A DNA stretch of 64,000 bases from DASQFI01 sp963780895 (GCA_963780895.1 CAWAEG010000008.1:62001-126000); one strand, 5' to 3'. Positions 1-8,050 are shown, numbered from the stretch's first letter. Notes: generated from the sequence alone by a model not told the origin. Translations and numbers: made by a program.

Positions 1-113
1 CGCGGGACGACCGCTGCAATGAACCGCGTCTCGATACGGTCCGTTCCCGCCGTATCCAAACGGCCCTTGAGTGTGATCTTGATCTGCTTGTCGTCGATCT
101 CCTTGATTTGCAT
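1..113 (-). CDS. STAS-domain anti-sigma factor antagonist, N-terminal part
   Basis: The gene runs off the left edge, so only the first 37 or so residues are visible, beginning MQIKEIDDKQIKITLKGRLD. That pattern, a short beta strand followed by LKGRLDTAGTDRIE, is how STAS proteins of the SpoIIAA/RsbV type begin; they bind anti-sigma kinases and release sigma factors in response to phosphorylation. An AGGAGA ribosome site lies about 9 bases before the ATG. The phosphorylated serine and the rest of the domain lie outside the window, so it cannot be told whether the site is intact. No partner kinase is visible on this side. Confidence 0.7.
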   Translation of the reverse strand, partial: MQIKEIDDKQIKITLKGRLDTAGTDRIETRFIAAVVP

Positions 114-274
114 TTCCACGGGAGCTCTCCTGCAGCAGCGAGGATGTTACAGGCGGCGTGCTACGAAACGTCACACGGATTCCCCAGACGGCCAGCATAT
201 GGAAGGGGCACCTCGCGCGCAAGTTGCCGTGGTCGTTGAGCCGATCCGGACGTCGGTTTCGCATCTAAAGGCGG

Positions 275-394
275 ATGGATGCCAGAGCGGTCAGTGCGGC
301 GTATCGCTGGGGACGATTCAATCTCGTCGGGCTGGGCGGGTTCATCCTTCAGGTCTCGACCCTGTCACTTCTCACACGACATTTCGGGTGGCGC
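275..394 (+). pseudogene. GtrA-family membrane protein, N-terminal fragment
   Basis: About 40 codons read like the start of a GtrA/DPMS-type flippase: a short basic lead (YRWGRFNLVG) followed by a hydrophobic helix (GLGGFILQVSTLSLLTRHFG). Family members are normally about 130 residues with four helices, and they are usually involved in moving lipid-linked sugars across the membrane. After about base 394 the frame loses all membrane character and the neighbouring frame becomes hydrophobic, so the gene is cut. A second, nearly complete member of the same family sits at 29.2 kb. The identification rests on the pattern of the first helix only. Confidence 0.4.
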
Positions 395-395
395 A

Positions 396-725
396 GGCCT
401 CGCGACCGGGGCGGCGCTTGGTCCGCACGTCTTGCTGTGCTACGTCGCCGTGACGGCCATCAACCTCGGATACTCCTTCGGTGGACGCGACGCACGAGGC
501 GTCGATCGCGGCCACGGTCGACCGACGCTGCTTCGCTACACGGACTCGCAGCTCAAGACTGTCGTGGCGGTTTGTCTCGGTGCGGGCGCGGGTATAGCTC
601 TGATGGATGTTGCCGAGGCGCCAGGGTTCTACGCCGTGCTCTGGGCAACGACGACGGTGCTGATTGGCGGCGCTTATCTCTCAGAAGCCGTCCGCGGAGT
701 CCTTCGCAGCATCTGGACCCATTGA
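396..725 (+). pseudogene. Membrane protein relic, possibly UbiA-like
   Basis: This reading frame, directly joined to the GtrA fragment but in another phase, encodes hydrophobic stretches such as LLCYVAVTAINLGYSF and, further on, FYAVLWATTTVLIGGAYLSE. The INLGYSF segment is reminiscent of the LNLAYS segment in UbiA prenyltransferases, but neither Asp-rich substrate motif is present. No start codon with a ribosome site introduces it. It is best seen as a middle or C-terminal remnant of a polytopic membrane protein. Its end overlaps a second relic on the opposite strand. Confidence 0.25.
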
Positions 726-1078
726 GGTGGGCGCTCAGTGTAAAAGAGAACGGCCGCGACGATCGGAATGGCGAGCCAGGACAGCATCGCCACCGCATCG
801 CCCGCCGCACTCTGCGCGATCCAGAACGAAGCGAAGTCGTCGACTGTCCACGGCCGGACCATCCCCAGGCCAATCGTGAGGACCGGCACGGGAAGCAAAT
901 ACGTGATCGACTGGCGCGCCAGTGCCAGCCGGCTTCCCGCGACAAAGGCGGTCCACGCAAGTGCGGTATAGACGCCCGCGGCGACGGCCTGGATGGAAGC
1001 GCGGGGGATGGCGCCACTCCAGACGATCTGGGTCGCCTCGCTGAACGAGCCGACCGCACTGCGGGCGCCAGCCGGAGC
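674..1078 (-). pseudogene. Polytopic membrane protein, 5'-truncated
   Basis: About 135 codons encode at least three membrane segments: VAAGVYTALAWTAFVAG, ITYLLPVPVLTIGLGM and VAMLSWLAIPIVAAVLFYT, followed by a short basic tail. The frame is closed upstream by a TGA that is also the stop of the zinc-ribbon gene, and there is no ATG or GTG in the open part, so the N-terminus has been lost. The family was not recognised. The good hydrophobic periodicity argues that this was a real gene rather than a chance open frame. Confidence 0.4.
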
Positions 1079-1720
1079 TCATTGGGAGTTGTGCGGACGA
1101 TGGGCGAGCTGCCCGTCCGCGAAACAGAAAGGATGCCCACAGTTGCGACACACGTACTCCGCAAACCCCTTCCGGCGGGTGACGAACCGGACGTAGTGGC
1201 CGTTCGTGACGCACACTGCCGGATGCCGGATCAGCGTGAGATCGTTCTCGGCCTCGAGAAAGGTGTGGCCACAATGGCACGCGTACTCGGTGAAGGTGTC
1301 GCGCGCCGTCACGCGCTCGACCCGATGCCCGAACAGCCCGCAGAGGTACCGGACTTTCTTTTCGAACAATGGGGTTTGATCGTACGGATCGCGATTCTCC
1401 TGAAACAGCAGCGGGTGTCCACAGACGACGCAGACGTATTCATGGTAGCCGTCACGATCGACGAGGCGTCGATACGTGTGATGTCGCAGGAAGCACTTCA
1501 GCGTGTGGCGGACACGGGTCACGGACCGGTCCTCGCCCAGATAGGCCGCACCGCACCGGCAGTGTCGAGTCTCAGTCGCGGCCGTCCGAAACACGCGGTT
1601 GTCCACGTGGTGTCCCCACAGCGTGCAGGACGCGCGGAGGAACGCGCGCCTCAACCAACCAGGGCCGGTCAGCTGGGGCTTGGCGAACGTCGCCATCGCG
1701 ACACGGCGGGATAGCTGCAT
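1079..1720 (-). CDS. Protein of four tandem zinc-ribbon-like repeats
   Basis: The 213-residue protein has a basic N-terminus and then four copies of one unit of about 45 residues. Each unit has C-x4-H (C32/H37, C76/H81, C127/H132, C170/H175) and, about 20 residues later, a C-x1-2-C-G knuckle (C54/C56, C97/C100, C148/C150, C191/C194). Three knuckles are preceded by an aromatic residue (Y in EYVC or EYAC). Four metal-binding modules of the CHCC type are therefore predicted. There is no signal peptide, so it probably acts in the cytoplasm on nucleic acid or protein. No named family was recognised. It is transcribed away from the tRNA-Glu gene, with 128 bases between them. Confidence 0.65.
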   Translation of the reverse strand: MQLSRRVAMATFAKPQLTGPGWLRRAFLRASCTLWGHHVDNRVFRTAATETRHCRCGAAYLGEDRSVTRVRHTLKCFLRHHTYRRLVDRDGYHEYVCVVCGHPLLFQENRDPYDQTPLFEKKVRYLCGLFGHRVERVTARDTFTEYACHCGHTFLEAENDLTLIRHPAVCVTNGHYVRFVTRRKGFAEYVCRNCGHPFCFADGQLAHRPHNSQ

Positions 1721-1848
1721 CTGGAACCTCCATCTTCAATTGCGCAAGGTCCGTCAAACGCAGCTCACAAGGTCTGGTTTTCGGTCGCCGGAGGGAACAC
1801 GCCGGGTGGGGCGGCGAGTCTGCTATCGTTGTTGGGCGTTCCTTCCGC

Positions 1849-1924
1849 GTCCCCATCGTCCAGAGGCCCAGGACGTGGCCCTTTCAAGGCCAAAACACGG
1901 GTTCGAATCCCGTTGGGGACGCCA
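1849..1924 (+). tRNA. tRNA-Glu(TTC)
   Basis: A full cloverleaf can be folded: acceptor stem GTCCCCA (1849-1855) with TGGGGAC (1914-1920), anticodon stem TGGCC/GGCCA around the loop CTTTCAA with anticodon TTC, T-loop TTCGAAT, discriminator G and an encoded CCA (1922-1924). It reads the GAA/GAG glutamate codons. Its 3' end is the likely integration target of the elements to its right: the last 12-16 bases recur six times downstream in direct orientation. Confidence 0.95.
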
Positions 1925-2027
1925 TACCGACTTGAGACGTGAATACCGGCTGGTTGTGCGGGCAGCGTAACTGCCTATGGCCCTGATGTCAGTCTGCGGA
2001 CCTAGCTGACCGGAAGGAGCCTGTCTC

Positions 2028-2288
2028 GTGAAGATCGCGTTGATGATTCTGGCGCTGACCATCGGTGGCGCGGCGGGGATGATGCACAAGTCCATCCGAA
2101 TGGCGAACGCCGCCGAGGCCAGGGCGGCTGCGCAAGCACGATGGGAGAACGAACAAGACGAGCAGGCCGCGAAGGTCTGCCGCGATGCCGGCGGGATGCC
2201 GATCTGGGGCTGCTTTACCGGGAAGCTGGCGGGGTGCAGTCCAGTCCCGAAGAAGGATGCGGCGCGGGATCAGAACGGGACCAGTTAG
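2028..2288 (+). CDS. Small membrane-anchored hypothetical protein
   Basis: The GTG start follows a strong ribosome site (GGAAGGAG, 9 bases upstream). The 86-residue product begins with a hydrophobic helix (ALMILALTIGGAAGMM) and then has an Ala/Glu/Arg-rich helical region and three cysteines (residues 51, 62 and 69). It is probably anchored in the inner membrane with the helical part outside, or exported. No family was recognised. It is the first gene of the first block after the tRNA-Glu gene. Confidence 0.5.
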   Translation: MKIALMILALTIGGAAGMMHKSIRMANAAEARAAAQARWENEQDEQAAKVCRDAGGMPIWGCFTGKLAGCSPVPKKDAARDQNGTS

Positions 2289-2531
2289 GCCCCATCTGCC
2301 TAATCGCGGATCTGGGGTGACTCCGGCACCTGAGAGGCCCCGCTGGTCGTCATCTGGAATTCGACGGAGGTCTGTTCGGCTGCTATGTGATCAGGCTATG
2401 AACCGCCGAGCCGTGGATTGCCATAGCCACCCCTCAGCCCTCGGGCTACGCTCCCGCTCCCTCACCAGCCTGTGGCATCCCACACACATCACGGTGGTAG
2501 CATGCCGGGGCATCTTCACAAAGGAGACAAC

Positions 2532-2798
2532 ATGCCGACGATCGTTGGATATCACGACATCACAAAGGGTCAGGATCATTGGCTGCACTCGCCGAAGCGA
2601 AAGGAGCTGTTTGGACGGCTTGGCGTCACCAACATCCGGACGTTCGTGGATCCGCAGAACTCGAAGAGAGTGGCTTTGGTGATGGATGTGCCGGACATGG
2701 ATGCGTTCAACGCAGTCATGCGGAGCCCGGCGGCTGCGGAGGCGATGGCCCATGATGGCGTGGTGCCCGAAACAGTGGTGATTCTGGTCGAGGCGTAA
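2532..2798 (+). CDS. Small alpha/beta-barrel-like protein
   Basis: The start ATG at 2532 was preferred over an upstream in-frame start because AAGGAGACA lies just before it. The 88-residue product (MPTIVGYHDITKGQDHWLHS at its start) has strand-helix-strand-strand-helix-strand character, with phrases like VTNIRTFVDPQNSKRVALVM and MDAFNAVMRSPAAAEAM. This resembles dimeric ferredoxin-like barrels (YCII/ABM type, or DUF families around them). No catalytic residue could be assigned. Together with the preceding gene it forms the cargo of the first block behind the tRNA. Confidence 0.55.
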   Translation: MPTIVGYHDITKGQDHWLHSPKRKELFGRLGVTNIRTFVDPQNSKRVALVMDVPDMDAFNAVMRSPAAAEAMAHDGVVPETVVILVEA

Positions 2799-2997
2799 GC
2801 CGCGTCCTTGGGTGCCCGGGGTCCCTACTGACCTCCGGCCACGCCGACGTGGGCGGTGATTGCATCCGGGACCGAGAGGAAACGTTCGATCACCGGATTG
2901 TCTGATTCTGCAATAAGGACGCCGTCGCCTTCCGCGTGATCACGCCGCGATGCCGACGACGAAAGTGGCGGGGACTGACCGCCTACCTTCCTCGTCT

Positions 2998-3013
2998 CCC
3001 CTTGGGGACGCCA
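2998..3013 (+). repeat. tRNA-Glu 3'-end repeat, copy B
   Basis: The bases TCCCCTTGGGGACGCCATAC (2996-3015) match the end of the tRNA-Glu gene and the four bases that follow it with one mismatch. The DNA to its left differs from the arm shared by the other copies, but read on the minus strand it still gives ASPRGDEEGRR, a similar recombinase-like tail. It is interpreted as the junction left by a different but related integrating element. Between 2825 and about 2950 the minus strand holds an open tail (RFLSVPDAITAHVGVAGGQ) that may be the end of a lost gene. Confidence 0.6.
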
Positions 3014-3021
3014 TACGGCCA

Positions 3022-3073
3022 TGGTCCATTCCGGAGACATGGGTAAACAGTTCATTCTGGAGACATGGGTAAC
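3022..3073. repeat. Two direct repeats resembling an IS481-type end
   Basis: Two imperfect copies of about 25 bases stand side by side: TCCATTCCGGAGACATGGG(TAAACAG) and TTCATTCTGGAGACATGGG(TAACAGG). On the other strand they read TGTTACCCATGTCTCC, a pattern seen at the ends of some IS481-family insertion sequences. That comparison is from memory. No transposase gene is attached, so this would be a solo end or a relic. It sits immediately after copy B of the tRNA repeat. Confidence 0.4.
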
Positions 3074-3183
3074 AGGGCCGGCCCGAACGGATTCTCAATC
3101 GGTTCGAGCCGGACCTGCGGCTGGACGATCCGGATCCGCGTTCGCCTTGGATTCGCGGCTCCGGGAAATTCCGCGGCTCGCGC

Positions 3184-3801
3184 CTACGGATTCACTTCCA
3201 CGTATCCGAACATCCCATCCATGAAGTGCGGCAGCACGGCGCAGATGACCAGGAACGTACCGGGGTTCGGAAAGTGAACGACCTCGACGCGATCCTGCAG
3301 CGGCGGCGACGCCGGCGCAACAGGAGGATTGGGAGGAGCCAGTCGCGGCAGCACGCTCGGATCGATGCCGAAATAGATGCGATTTCTCGTCTCATTGATG
3401 AGCGGCGGCGCCGGCGGCGTGATCGTGGGGGAGATGAGGTTCGTCGTCCTGATGTCACGGGGCTCGGTACCATCGTCGTAAATCGCCAGCAGGTGGAACC
3501 CGGCGATGATGAAGTTCACACTCCCTCCCGCCTTGATCTTCACTTCATGTGGGATCATGGCATGAACGTTGTTGGCGACCCCTGCGGCGGCGCCCACGTT
3601 CGGAAACCGGTTGAGCGTGCCGGTCCCCGGGATTGCAGTCCATGCTCCGAAGCTGACGGTCGCCGTCGCCAAAGGGCCGCTGATCGTCGGGTGCTGCTGC
3701 GCGTGGCTGTTCGATGCTGCGTGAGACCGTGCCGATGACCCAAGCGTCACCAGTGCCGCCGAGCCAATTCCCGCCTTCCGGAAGAACTCTCTTCGCTTCA
3801 T
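3184..3801 (-). CDS. Tat-exported cupredoxin-like copper protein
   Basis: The 205-residue product begins MKRREFFRKAGIGSAALVTL, a Tat-type signal (RREFFRK), and is cleaved probably after SHA. The body is a single cupredoxin domain: the strand MIPHEVKIKAGGSVNFIIAG is followed by FHLLAIYDDG (His ligand), and near the C-terminus comes ICAVLPHFMDGM, giving the C-x4-H-x4-M set of a type 1 copper site. Such proteins carry electrons in the periplasm. It is alone in its block between two tRNA-end repeats and no partner oxidase is nearby. Confidence 0.75.
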   Translation of the reverse strand: MKRREFFRKAGIGSAALVTLGSSARSHAASNSHAQQHPTISGPLATATVSFGAWTAIPGTGTLNRFPNVGAAAGVANNVHAMIPHEVKIKAGGSVNFIIAGFHLLAIYDDGTEPRDIRTTNLISPTITPPAPPLINETRNRIYFGIDPSVLPRLAPPNPPVAPASPPLQDRVEVVHFPNPGTFLVICAVLPHFMDGMFGYVEVNP

Positions 3802-4469
3802 AACGACATCCTTCCTCTGAAAAACGCGCCTGTACGGCCCTGCGAAAGGAGCGCGATCATAACAGAAGGGATGGGGAGTCAGATCGTTGTTCTTGCGGGA
3901 GTGACACGTGCAGAGACCCCTGCTCCGGCATGTGATGCAAAGTCATCCGAGTCGCCGACTTTCACCGCATGGAAGTCATGGGCCCGACCCATCGGCGGTT
4001 CTCTGTCGAATCAATCGGTGCCTCGTCCAAACAGCCGATCGAGTCCCGTCATCATGCGGCAATCCAACGATCGATCGGCATTTGCAAGCCGTCAATTCCC
4101 GTTGGGGACGTTACCCATCTTCGTCAACGGCCAGGTCTGCGACAACCGACGTGTGTATGCCGTTCGGTTTTTGTCACGCTATTCCTTTCGACAAAGCGGC
4201 GCCTGAACAGTCCATAGCCGGCCGTCGCTTCGAAAGTGTGGAGGGCACCTACGCAACCCTGACGATTCCTCGCGCCTCGCGTGTCCACGAGGTATCAGTT
4301 CTCGTTTGCGAATCTGCGGGCCGCATCGTACCGCCTAGCCGTCGTCCTTGGCGCCGAGCCGGATTAGTGGCTCGATCCGCAGTTCCTTCGCCGGTTGCTG
4401 CCGGCGTCCGTGCTCGTCACGCTCGAAGAGGGCGAGCTGAAGATCCAAGACCTGCGCGTCAGGTAAGCG
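3802..4469. other. Intergenic stretch with no intact gene
   Basis: Apart from repeat copy C at 4056-4110, no credible gene was found in this stretch. At its right end, about 4360-4460 on the plus strand, an open frame reads FLRRLLPASVLVTLEEGELK and stops at the edge of the sulfatase gene. It looks like the last 30 or so codons of an unrecognised gene, cut just after a stop codon. Small open frames elsewhere lack ribosome sites. Confidence 0.4.
4056..4110 (+). repeat. Recombinase-tail/tRNA-end repeat, copy C
   Basis: The left arm (AATCCAACGATCGATCGGCA then TTTGCAAGCCGTCAATTCC) is followed by the tRNA core GTTGGGGACG. After GACG the copy continues TTACC instead of CCA, so the tRNA end is no longer exact. 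On the minus strand the arm translates as TSPTGIDGLQMPIDRWIA, matching the other copies at the protein level despite many third-position changes. It marks the right boundary of the cupredoxin block. Confidence 0.7.
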
Positions 4470-6032
4470 CTACTTTCCCCGGAGCTTCGCGACCGGCCCG
4501 TCAACGCCGTTCGGCAACAGCTGGTCCGCAAGCTGGTCGTCGTCTCTGGCCTCGCGCTTGAGCCGACCAAGTTCCTGCTTCAGCGATGCCGTGAGCGCGT
4601 CCTGTCCCGGCTCACCGTACAAATTGTGAAGCTCGTGCGGGTCGTTGACGAGATCGAACAACTCCCACTGATCCTTCTTCCAGAAATAGATGAGCTTGTG
4701 CGTGCTCGTGCGGACGCCGTAGTGCGCCCGCGTGTTGTGATCGCCGGGGTCGTGGTAGTAGCGGTAGTACATCGACGTGCGCCAGCCAGGCGGCGTGCGG
4801 CCGCCGAGGACTGGCACGAGGCTGCGTCCCTGCATGTCAGGTGAGGCCGGCAGACCTGCCAGCTCGAGGAATGTGGGTGCGAAGTCGATGTTGAGCGCCA
4901 TGGAATCGCTCCTGGTTCCGGGCTTGATGCCCGCGGGCCAGCGAACGAGAAACGGCATCCGGATCGACTCCTCGTACATGAATCGTTTGTCGAAGAGGCC
5001 GTGGTCGCCGAGGAAGAATCCCTGGTCGCTCGTGTAGATGACCACGGTGTCCTTCGCGAGGGCCGATTTGTCGAGCGCATCGAGCATCCGGCCGACGCTG
5101 TCGTCCACGGATTGAACCGTGGCCAGGTAGTCCTGCATGTAGCGCTGGTACTTCCAACGAACGAGCGCTTCGCGTGTGAGCGTCATGCTCTTGCCGTCGC
5201 GTTCGATTGTCACCGAGTCGGGTTTGATGGCCAGCCACTTCATGAGCTCCGGCCCGGCGAGGCCGGCTGGCGGCGGCAGCTTGAGGTCGCGATTCGTCAG
5301 GTCGGCGGCCACGCGCTGCTGGTTTTCGTGAAGCGCATCCGTGCGCGTCGCGTACGAGTCCCAGAGCGTCACCGGCTCCGAAAACCGTTGCTTCGCGAAG
5401 CTGGCCGCATGCGCTTCGCTCGGCTCCCAAGGACGGTGCGGCGCTTTGTGATGCATCATCAGAAAGAACGGCTTCTCGCGCGGCCGGCTCTCGACGAACT
5501 CGAGGGCCAGATCGGTAATGACATCGGTGGCGTAGCGGCCCGTATGCGTCTTCTCTCCTGTCGCCGTGTAGAACACAGGATTCCGGTATGCGCCCTGGCC
5601 CGGGAGGATCTCCCAGCGATCGAACCCGGCGGGATCGCTTCCGAGATGCCACTTGCCGATCATGCCGGTGTGGTACCCGCTCTGCTGCAGCAGCCGCGCG
5701 ACTGTCATCCGCGCGCTGTCGAACCGGTTGAACATTGTCACGCCGTTCAGGTGCGAGTACTGGCCGGTCAGAATCGCGGCGCGGCTCGGCGTGCAGATCG
5801 AGTTCGTGGCAAACACGTTCGAGAGCAGGGCGCCCTCGCGGGCCAGCCGATCGATGTGCGGCGTCTTGTTGACGCGCGACCCGTAGGCGCTGATGGCGTG
5901 CGCCGCGTGGTCGTCGGTCATGATGAAGATGATGTTGGGCCGGGCCGATGGCCGCTGGATGGCCCTGCCGGCGGGACTCAGCAGAAGAGTTGCGAGCGCG
6001 GCGGTGATGCCGATGGCGACGGAGCGCTTCAC
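4470..6032 (-). CDS. Exported sulfatase (type I, formylglycine-dependent)
   Basis: The 520-residue enzyme starts at a GTG that overlaps the stop of the upstream sulfatase (GTGA), giving translational coupling; a long in-frame open stretch before it is only the shadow of that gene. A signal peptide (VAIGITAALATLLLSPAGRA) precedes the alkaline-phosphatase-type fold. Metal-binding Asp pair is at 40-41 (IIFIMTDDH), and the formylglycine motif is CTPSR at residues 80-84. A second metal site is YTSDQGFFLGDHG. The C-terminus (WELFDLVNDPHELHNLYG) is typical of polysaccharide sulfatases. The likely substrate is a sulfated sugar outside the cell. No maturation enzyme is in the window. Confidence 0.88.
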   Translation of the reverse strand: MKRSVAIGITAALATLLLSPAGRAIQRPSARPNIIFIMTDDHAAHAISAYGSRVNKTPHIDRLAREGALLSNVFATNSICTPSRAAILTGQYSHLNGVTMFNRFDSARMTVARLLQQSGYHTGMIGKWHLGSDPAGFDRWEILPGQGAYRNPVFYTATGEKTHTGRYATDVITDLALEFVESRPREKPFFLMMHHKAPHRPWEPSEAHAASFAKQRFSEPVTLWDSYATRTDALHENQQRVAADLTNRDLKLPPPAGLAGPELMKWLAIKPDSVTIERDGKSMTLTREALVRWKYQRYMQDYLATVQSVDDSVGRMLDALDKSALAKDTVVIYTSDQGFFLGDHGLFDKRFMYEESIRMPFLVRWPAGIKPGTRSDSMALNIDFAPTFLELAGLPASPDMQGRSLVPVLGGRTPPGWRTSMYYRYYHDPGDHNTRAHYGVRTSTHKLIYFWKKDQWELFDLVNDPHELHNLYGEPGQDALTASLKQELGRLKREARDDDQLADQLLPNGVDGPVAKLRGK

Positions 6033-7456
6033 TTGCCTCTCATGCTCCTGATCAGGCGGTGCATTTCCTCGACCGTCTTCTGATGGTCGGGGCTTGCCGC
6101 CAGATTCTTCAGCTCGTTTGGATCGCCGGCCTCGTCGTAGAGCTCGGCGCCCTTCGCGCCGTCGCCCCACTCGATGTAGCGCCAGCGATCGGTCCGGACG
6201 CTGTAGCCCATGAATGCGGCCTCGCCAGTGCCACGCAGTACCTGGGTCAGGGCCGGATGGGTCCACTCCGCGGCCGGATTCCTGAGGAGTGGCGCCAGCG
6301 ACCGGCCTGCAAGCTCGCGCGGCGGCGCGACGCCCGTGAGCTCGGCGAGCGTGGGGTAGAGGTCCAGGAACTCGACGACGCGTGACGATGCGCGGCCCTT
6401 GGCGGTCACGCCCGGGCCCGCCAGGATGAAGGGCGCACGGGCCGAACGTTCGAAGAGCGTCTGCTTCATCCACTGTCCGCCCTCGCCGAGGTGATACCCG
6501 TGATCGCTCATGAACACGACGAGGGTGTTCTCCGCGAGGCCGAGCCGGTCGAGAACGTCGAGGAGCCGGCCAACCTGCGCATCGAGAAAGCTGATCGACG
6601 CGTAATACGCGCGGATCACCTCGCGCTGGCCCTTCTCATCGACGGCCCAGTTCGCTGGATTCGTGAAGAACGCCGGCGCCGGCGCGCCTCCGAGCGCCTC
6701 CCGGCCGAACGGCGGCGCCGGGATGCGATCAGGCGGATAGAGACCAAAGTACTTCTGTGGCGCAATGAACGGGCAATGCGGACGATAGAATCCGGCGGCG
6801 ATGAAGAACGGCTGCTGCCTGTGCTTTTCGAGCAACGCGATCGTCTCAGCCGCGACCTTGCCGTCCGTGTGCTGTTCGTCTGAAGCAGGTGACGCGTAGA
6901 ACGACAGCGAGCTGCCGAGGCCGCGCGCCGGCGTGAGATTCGTGAGAACCTTCTCTTCGTCCTTGTCGATCCCGCGTGGATTGACGACGGCATCCCACGA
7001 CGGCGGGTCGTCAAGTCCGCTCGTGCCGATGTCGCCGGGATTGCCGGAGTGATAGATCTTGCCGACGCGCGCGGCGACGTATCCACTGCGCTTGAACATC
7101 TGCGGCAGTGTCACGACGTCCGGCAGTGCTGTGCGGAACCGCGTCGTGAGGTTGTAGACGCGAATCGTGTCAGGCCGCAGGCCGGTCATGAGCGAGGCGC
7201 GGCTCGGATTGCACAGCGGGAACTGGTTGTACGCGCGGTCGAACCGCACGCCGCGCGCCGCGAGGCGATCGAGATTCGGCGTCTTGACGAGCGGGTGTCC
7301 ATACGTGCCGAAGTCGTTGTTCAGGTCGTCGGCCATGATGAGCAGCACGTTCGTCCGCCCGGCCGCCTGCTGGACCTGGGCCGGAGCGGCAACTCCGGTC
7401 AGGGACCCCAACATCACGCTGAGGATCACAACATTGGTTCGGCGCATGGGCGCCAT
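6029..7456 (-). CDS. Exported sulfatase, iduronate-2-sulfatase-like
   Basis: The ATG at 7456 gives a product of 475 residues with a signal peptide (VVILSVMLGSLTGVAAPAQ); an upstream in-frame TTG is less likely. The formylglycine motif is CNPSR at residues 82-86, in the iduronate-2-sulfatase style (FPLCNPSRASLMTG), and metal ligands are in VLLIMADDLNNDFG and VVFMSDHGYHLGEGGQW. The C-terminal part (ELYDEAGDPNELKNLA) is also family-typical. It forms a two-gene unit with the following sulfatase. Both lie alone between repeat copies C and D, so the pair could act on one sulfated polymer. Confidence 0.88.
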   Translation of the reverse strand: MAPMRRTNVVILSVMLGSLTGVAAPAQVQQAAGRTNVLLIMADDLNNDFGTYGHPLVKTPNLDRLAARGVRFDRAYNQFPLCNPSRASLMTGLRPDTIRVYNLTTRFRTALPDVVTLPQMFKRSGYVAARVGKIYHSGNPGDIGTSGLDDPPSWDAVVNPRGIDKDEEKVLTNLTPARGLGSSLSFYASPASDEQHTDGKVAAETIALLEKHRQQPFFIAAGFYRPHCPFIAPQKYFGLYPPDRIPAPPFGREALGGAPAPAFFTNPANWAVDEKGQREVIRAYYASISFLDAQVGRLLDVLDRLGLAENTLVVFMSDHGYHLGEGGQWMKQTLFERSARAPFILAGPGVTAKGRASSRVVEFLDLYPTLAELTGVAPPRELAGRSLAPLLRNPAAEWTHPALTQVLRGTGEAAFMGYSVRTDRWRYIEWGDGAKGAELYDEAGDPNELKNLAASPDHQKTVEEMHRLIRSMRGK

Positions 7457-7510
7457 GGTTGCACTCAAGGAGATGGCGAGCAAGGGGCTCCCGCAGTCGG
7501 AGGAGCGTGC

Positions 7511-7574
7511 GGTCAGGCCGCGATCCAGCGGTCGATCGGCGTTTGCAGGCGGTCACTTCTCCTTGGGGACGCCA
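7511..7574 (+). repeat. Recombinase-tail/tRNA-end repeat, copy D
   Basis: The arm GATCCAGCGGTCGATCGGCG followed by TTTGCAGGCGGTCACTTCTC leads into the core CTTGGGGACGCCA (7562-7574). Here alone the recombinase body is still attached on the right, reading leftward through the core and ending in the arm (stop at 7513). In the accretion model the arm belongs to the element on the left and the body to the element on the right, so the present recombinase end is a hybrid. Confidence 0.75.
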
Positions 7575-8050
7575 CGTTTCTCCGAAGTTCCGTTGACAGG
7601 CTTCCGATAATCGGCGCGATCGTTCCCTCGCCTTCAAAGCGATAGAACGCGCCGTCTGCATCTTCTTCGGGTGTGAACACCAACCGACCCGAGATCAACG
7701 CGCGTAGCGCCCGCTGGCCGATCTCCGGCGTGCTGGTAAGTTGAGCGTGCCAATCTCGGAGCTTTGCGCGAAGCGATCGACGAAGGGCCGCGCGGTTGAA
7801 TATCGAAACGGGATGACGCGCGGCTGACAAGTCTCGTTCGAGCTGTTCGCGTCTCGCGTCGCGCGCTCGCATGGCGTCGACGAGCGCCGGAAGTTCGCCG
7901 CCGGCCGCGACTGCTGCAGCCAGGCGCAACAATTCGGCGCGGACCGCGGACAGTTCTGCGTCCAGCCCCTCCGGGTCAACCGAAGGACGTTCGCCCTCGA
8001 TGATGTCGATCGCGCGGTCGAGTGCCTCCGCAGTCAAGGGAAAGGGGGCA
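7513..8050 (-). pseudogene. Large serine recombinase, C-terminal fragment
   Basis: The visible part is about 180 codons. It holds a coiled region rich in Ala, Leu, Arg and Glu, then the segment SLRAKLRDWHAQLTSTPEIG, followed by a beta-rich part (LISGRLVFTPEEDADGAFYR, then FEGEGTIAPII). That order is how zinc-beta-ribbon serine recombinases end. The catalytic serine domain and the zinc ribbon are missing: around 8040-8050 the frame runs into an antisense fragment of a restriction subunit. The last 20 residues (VASPRRSDRLQTPIDRWIAA) are encoded by the tRNA core and the repeat arm. It cannot be active. Confidence 0.7.

Noticed and set aside
275..1714. A 479-codon open frame on the plus strand
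   Set aside because: It is Arg-rich without domains beyond its first 40 codons and runs antisense to the zinc-ribbon protein, whose Cys/His pattern is far too regular to be chance.
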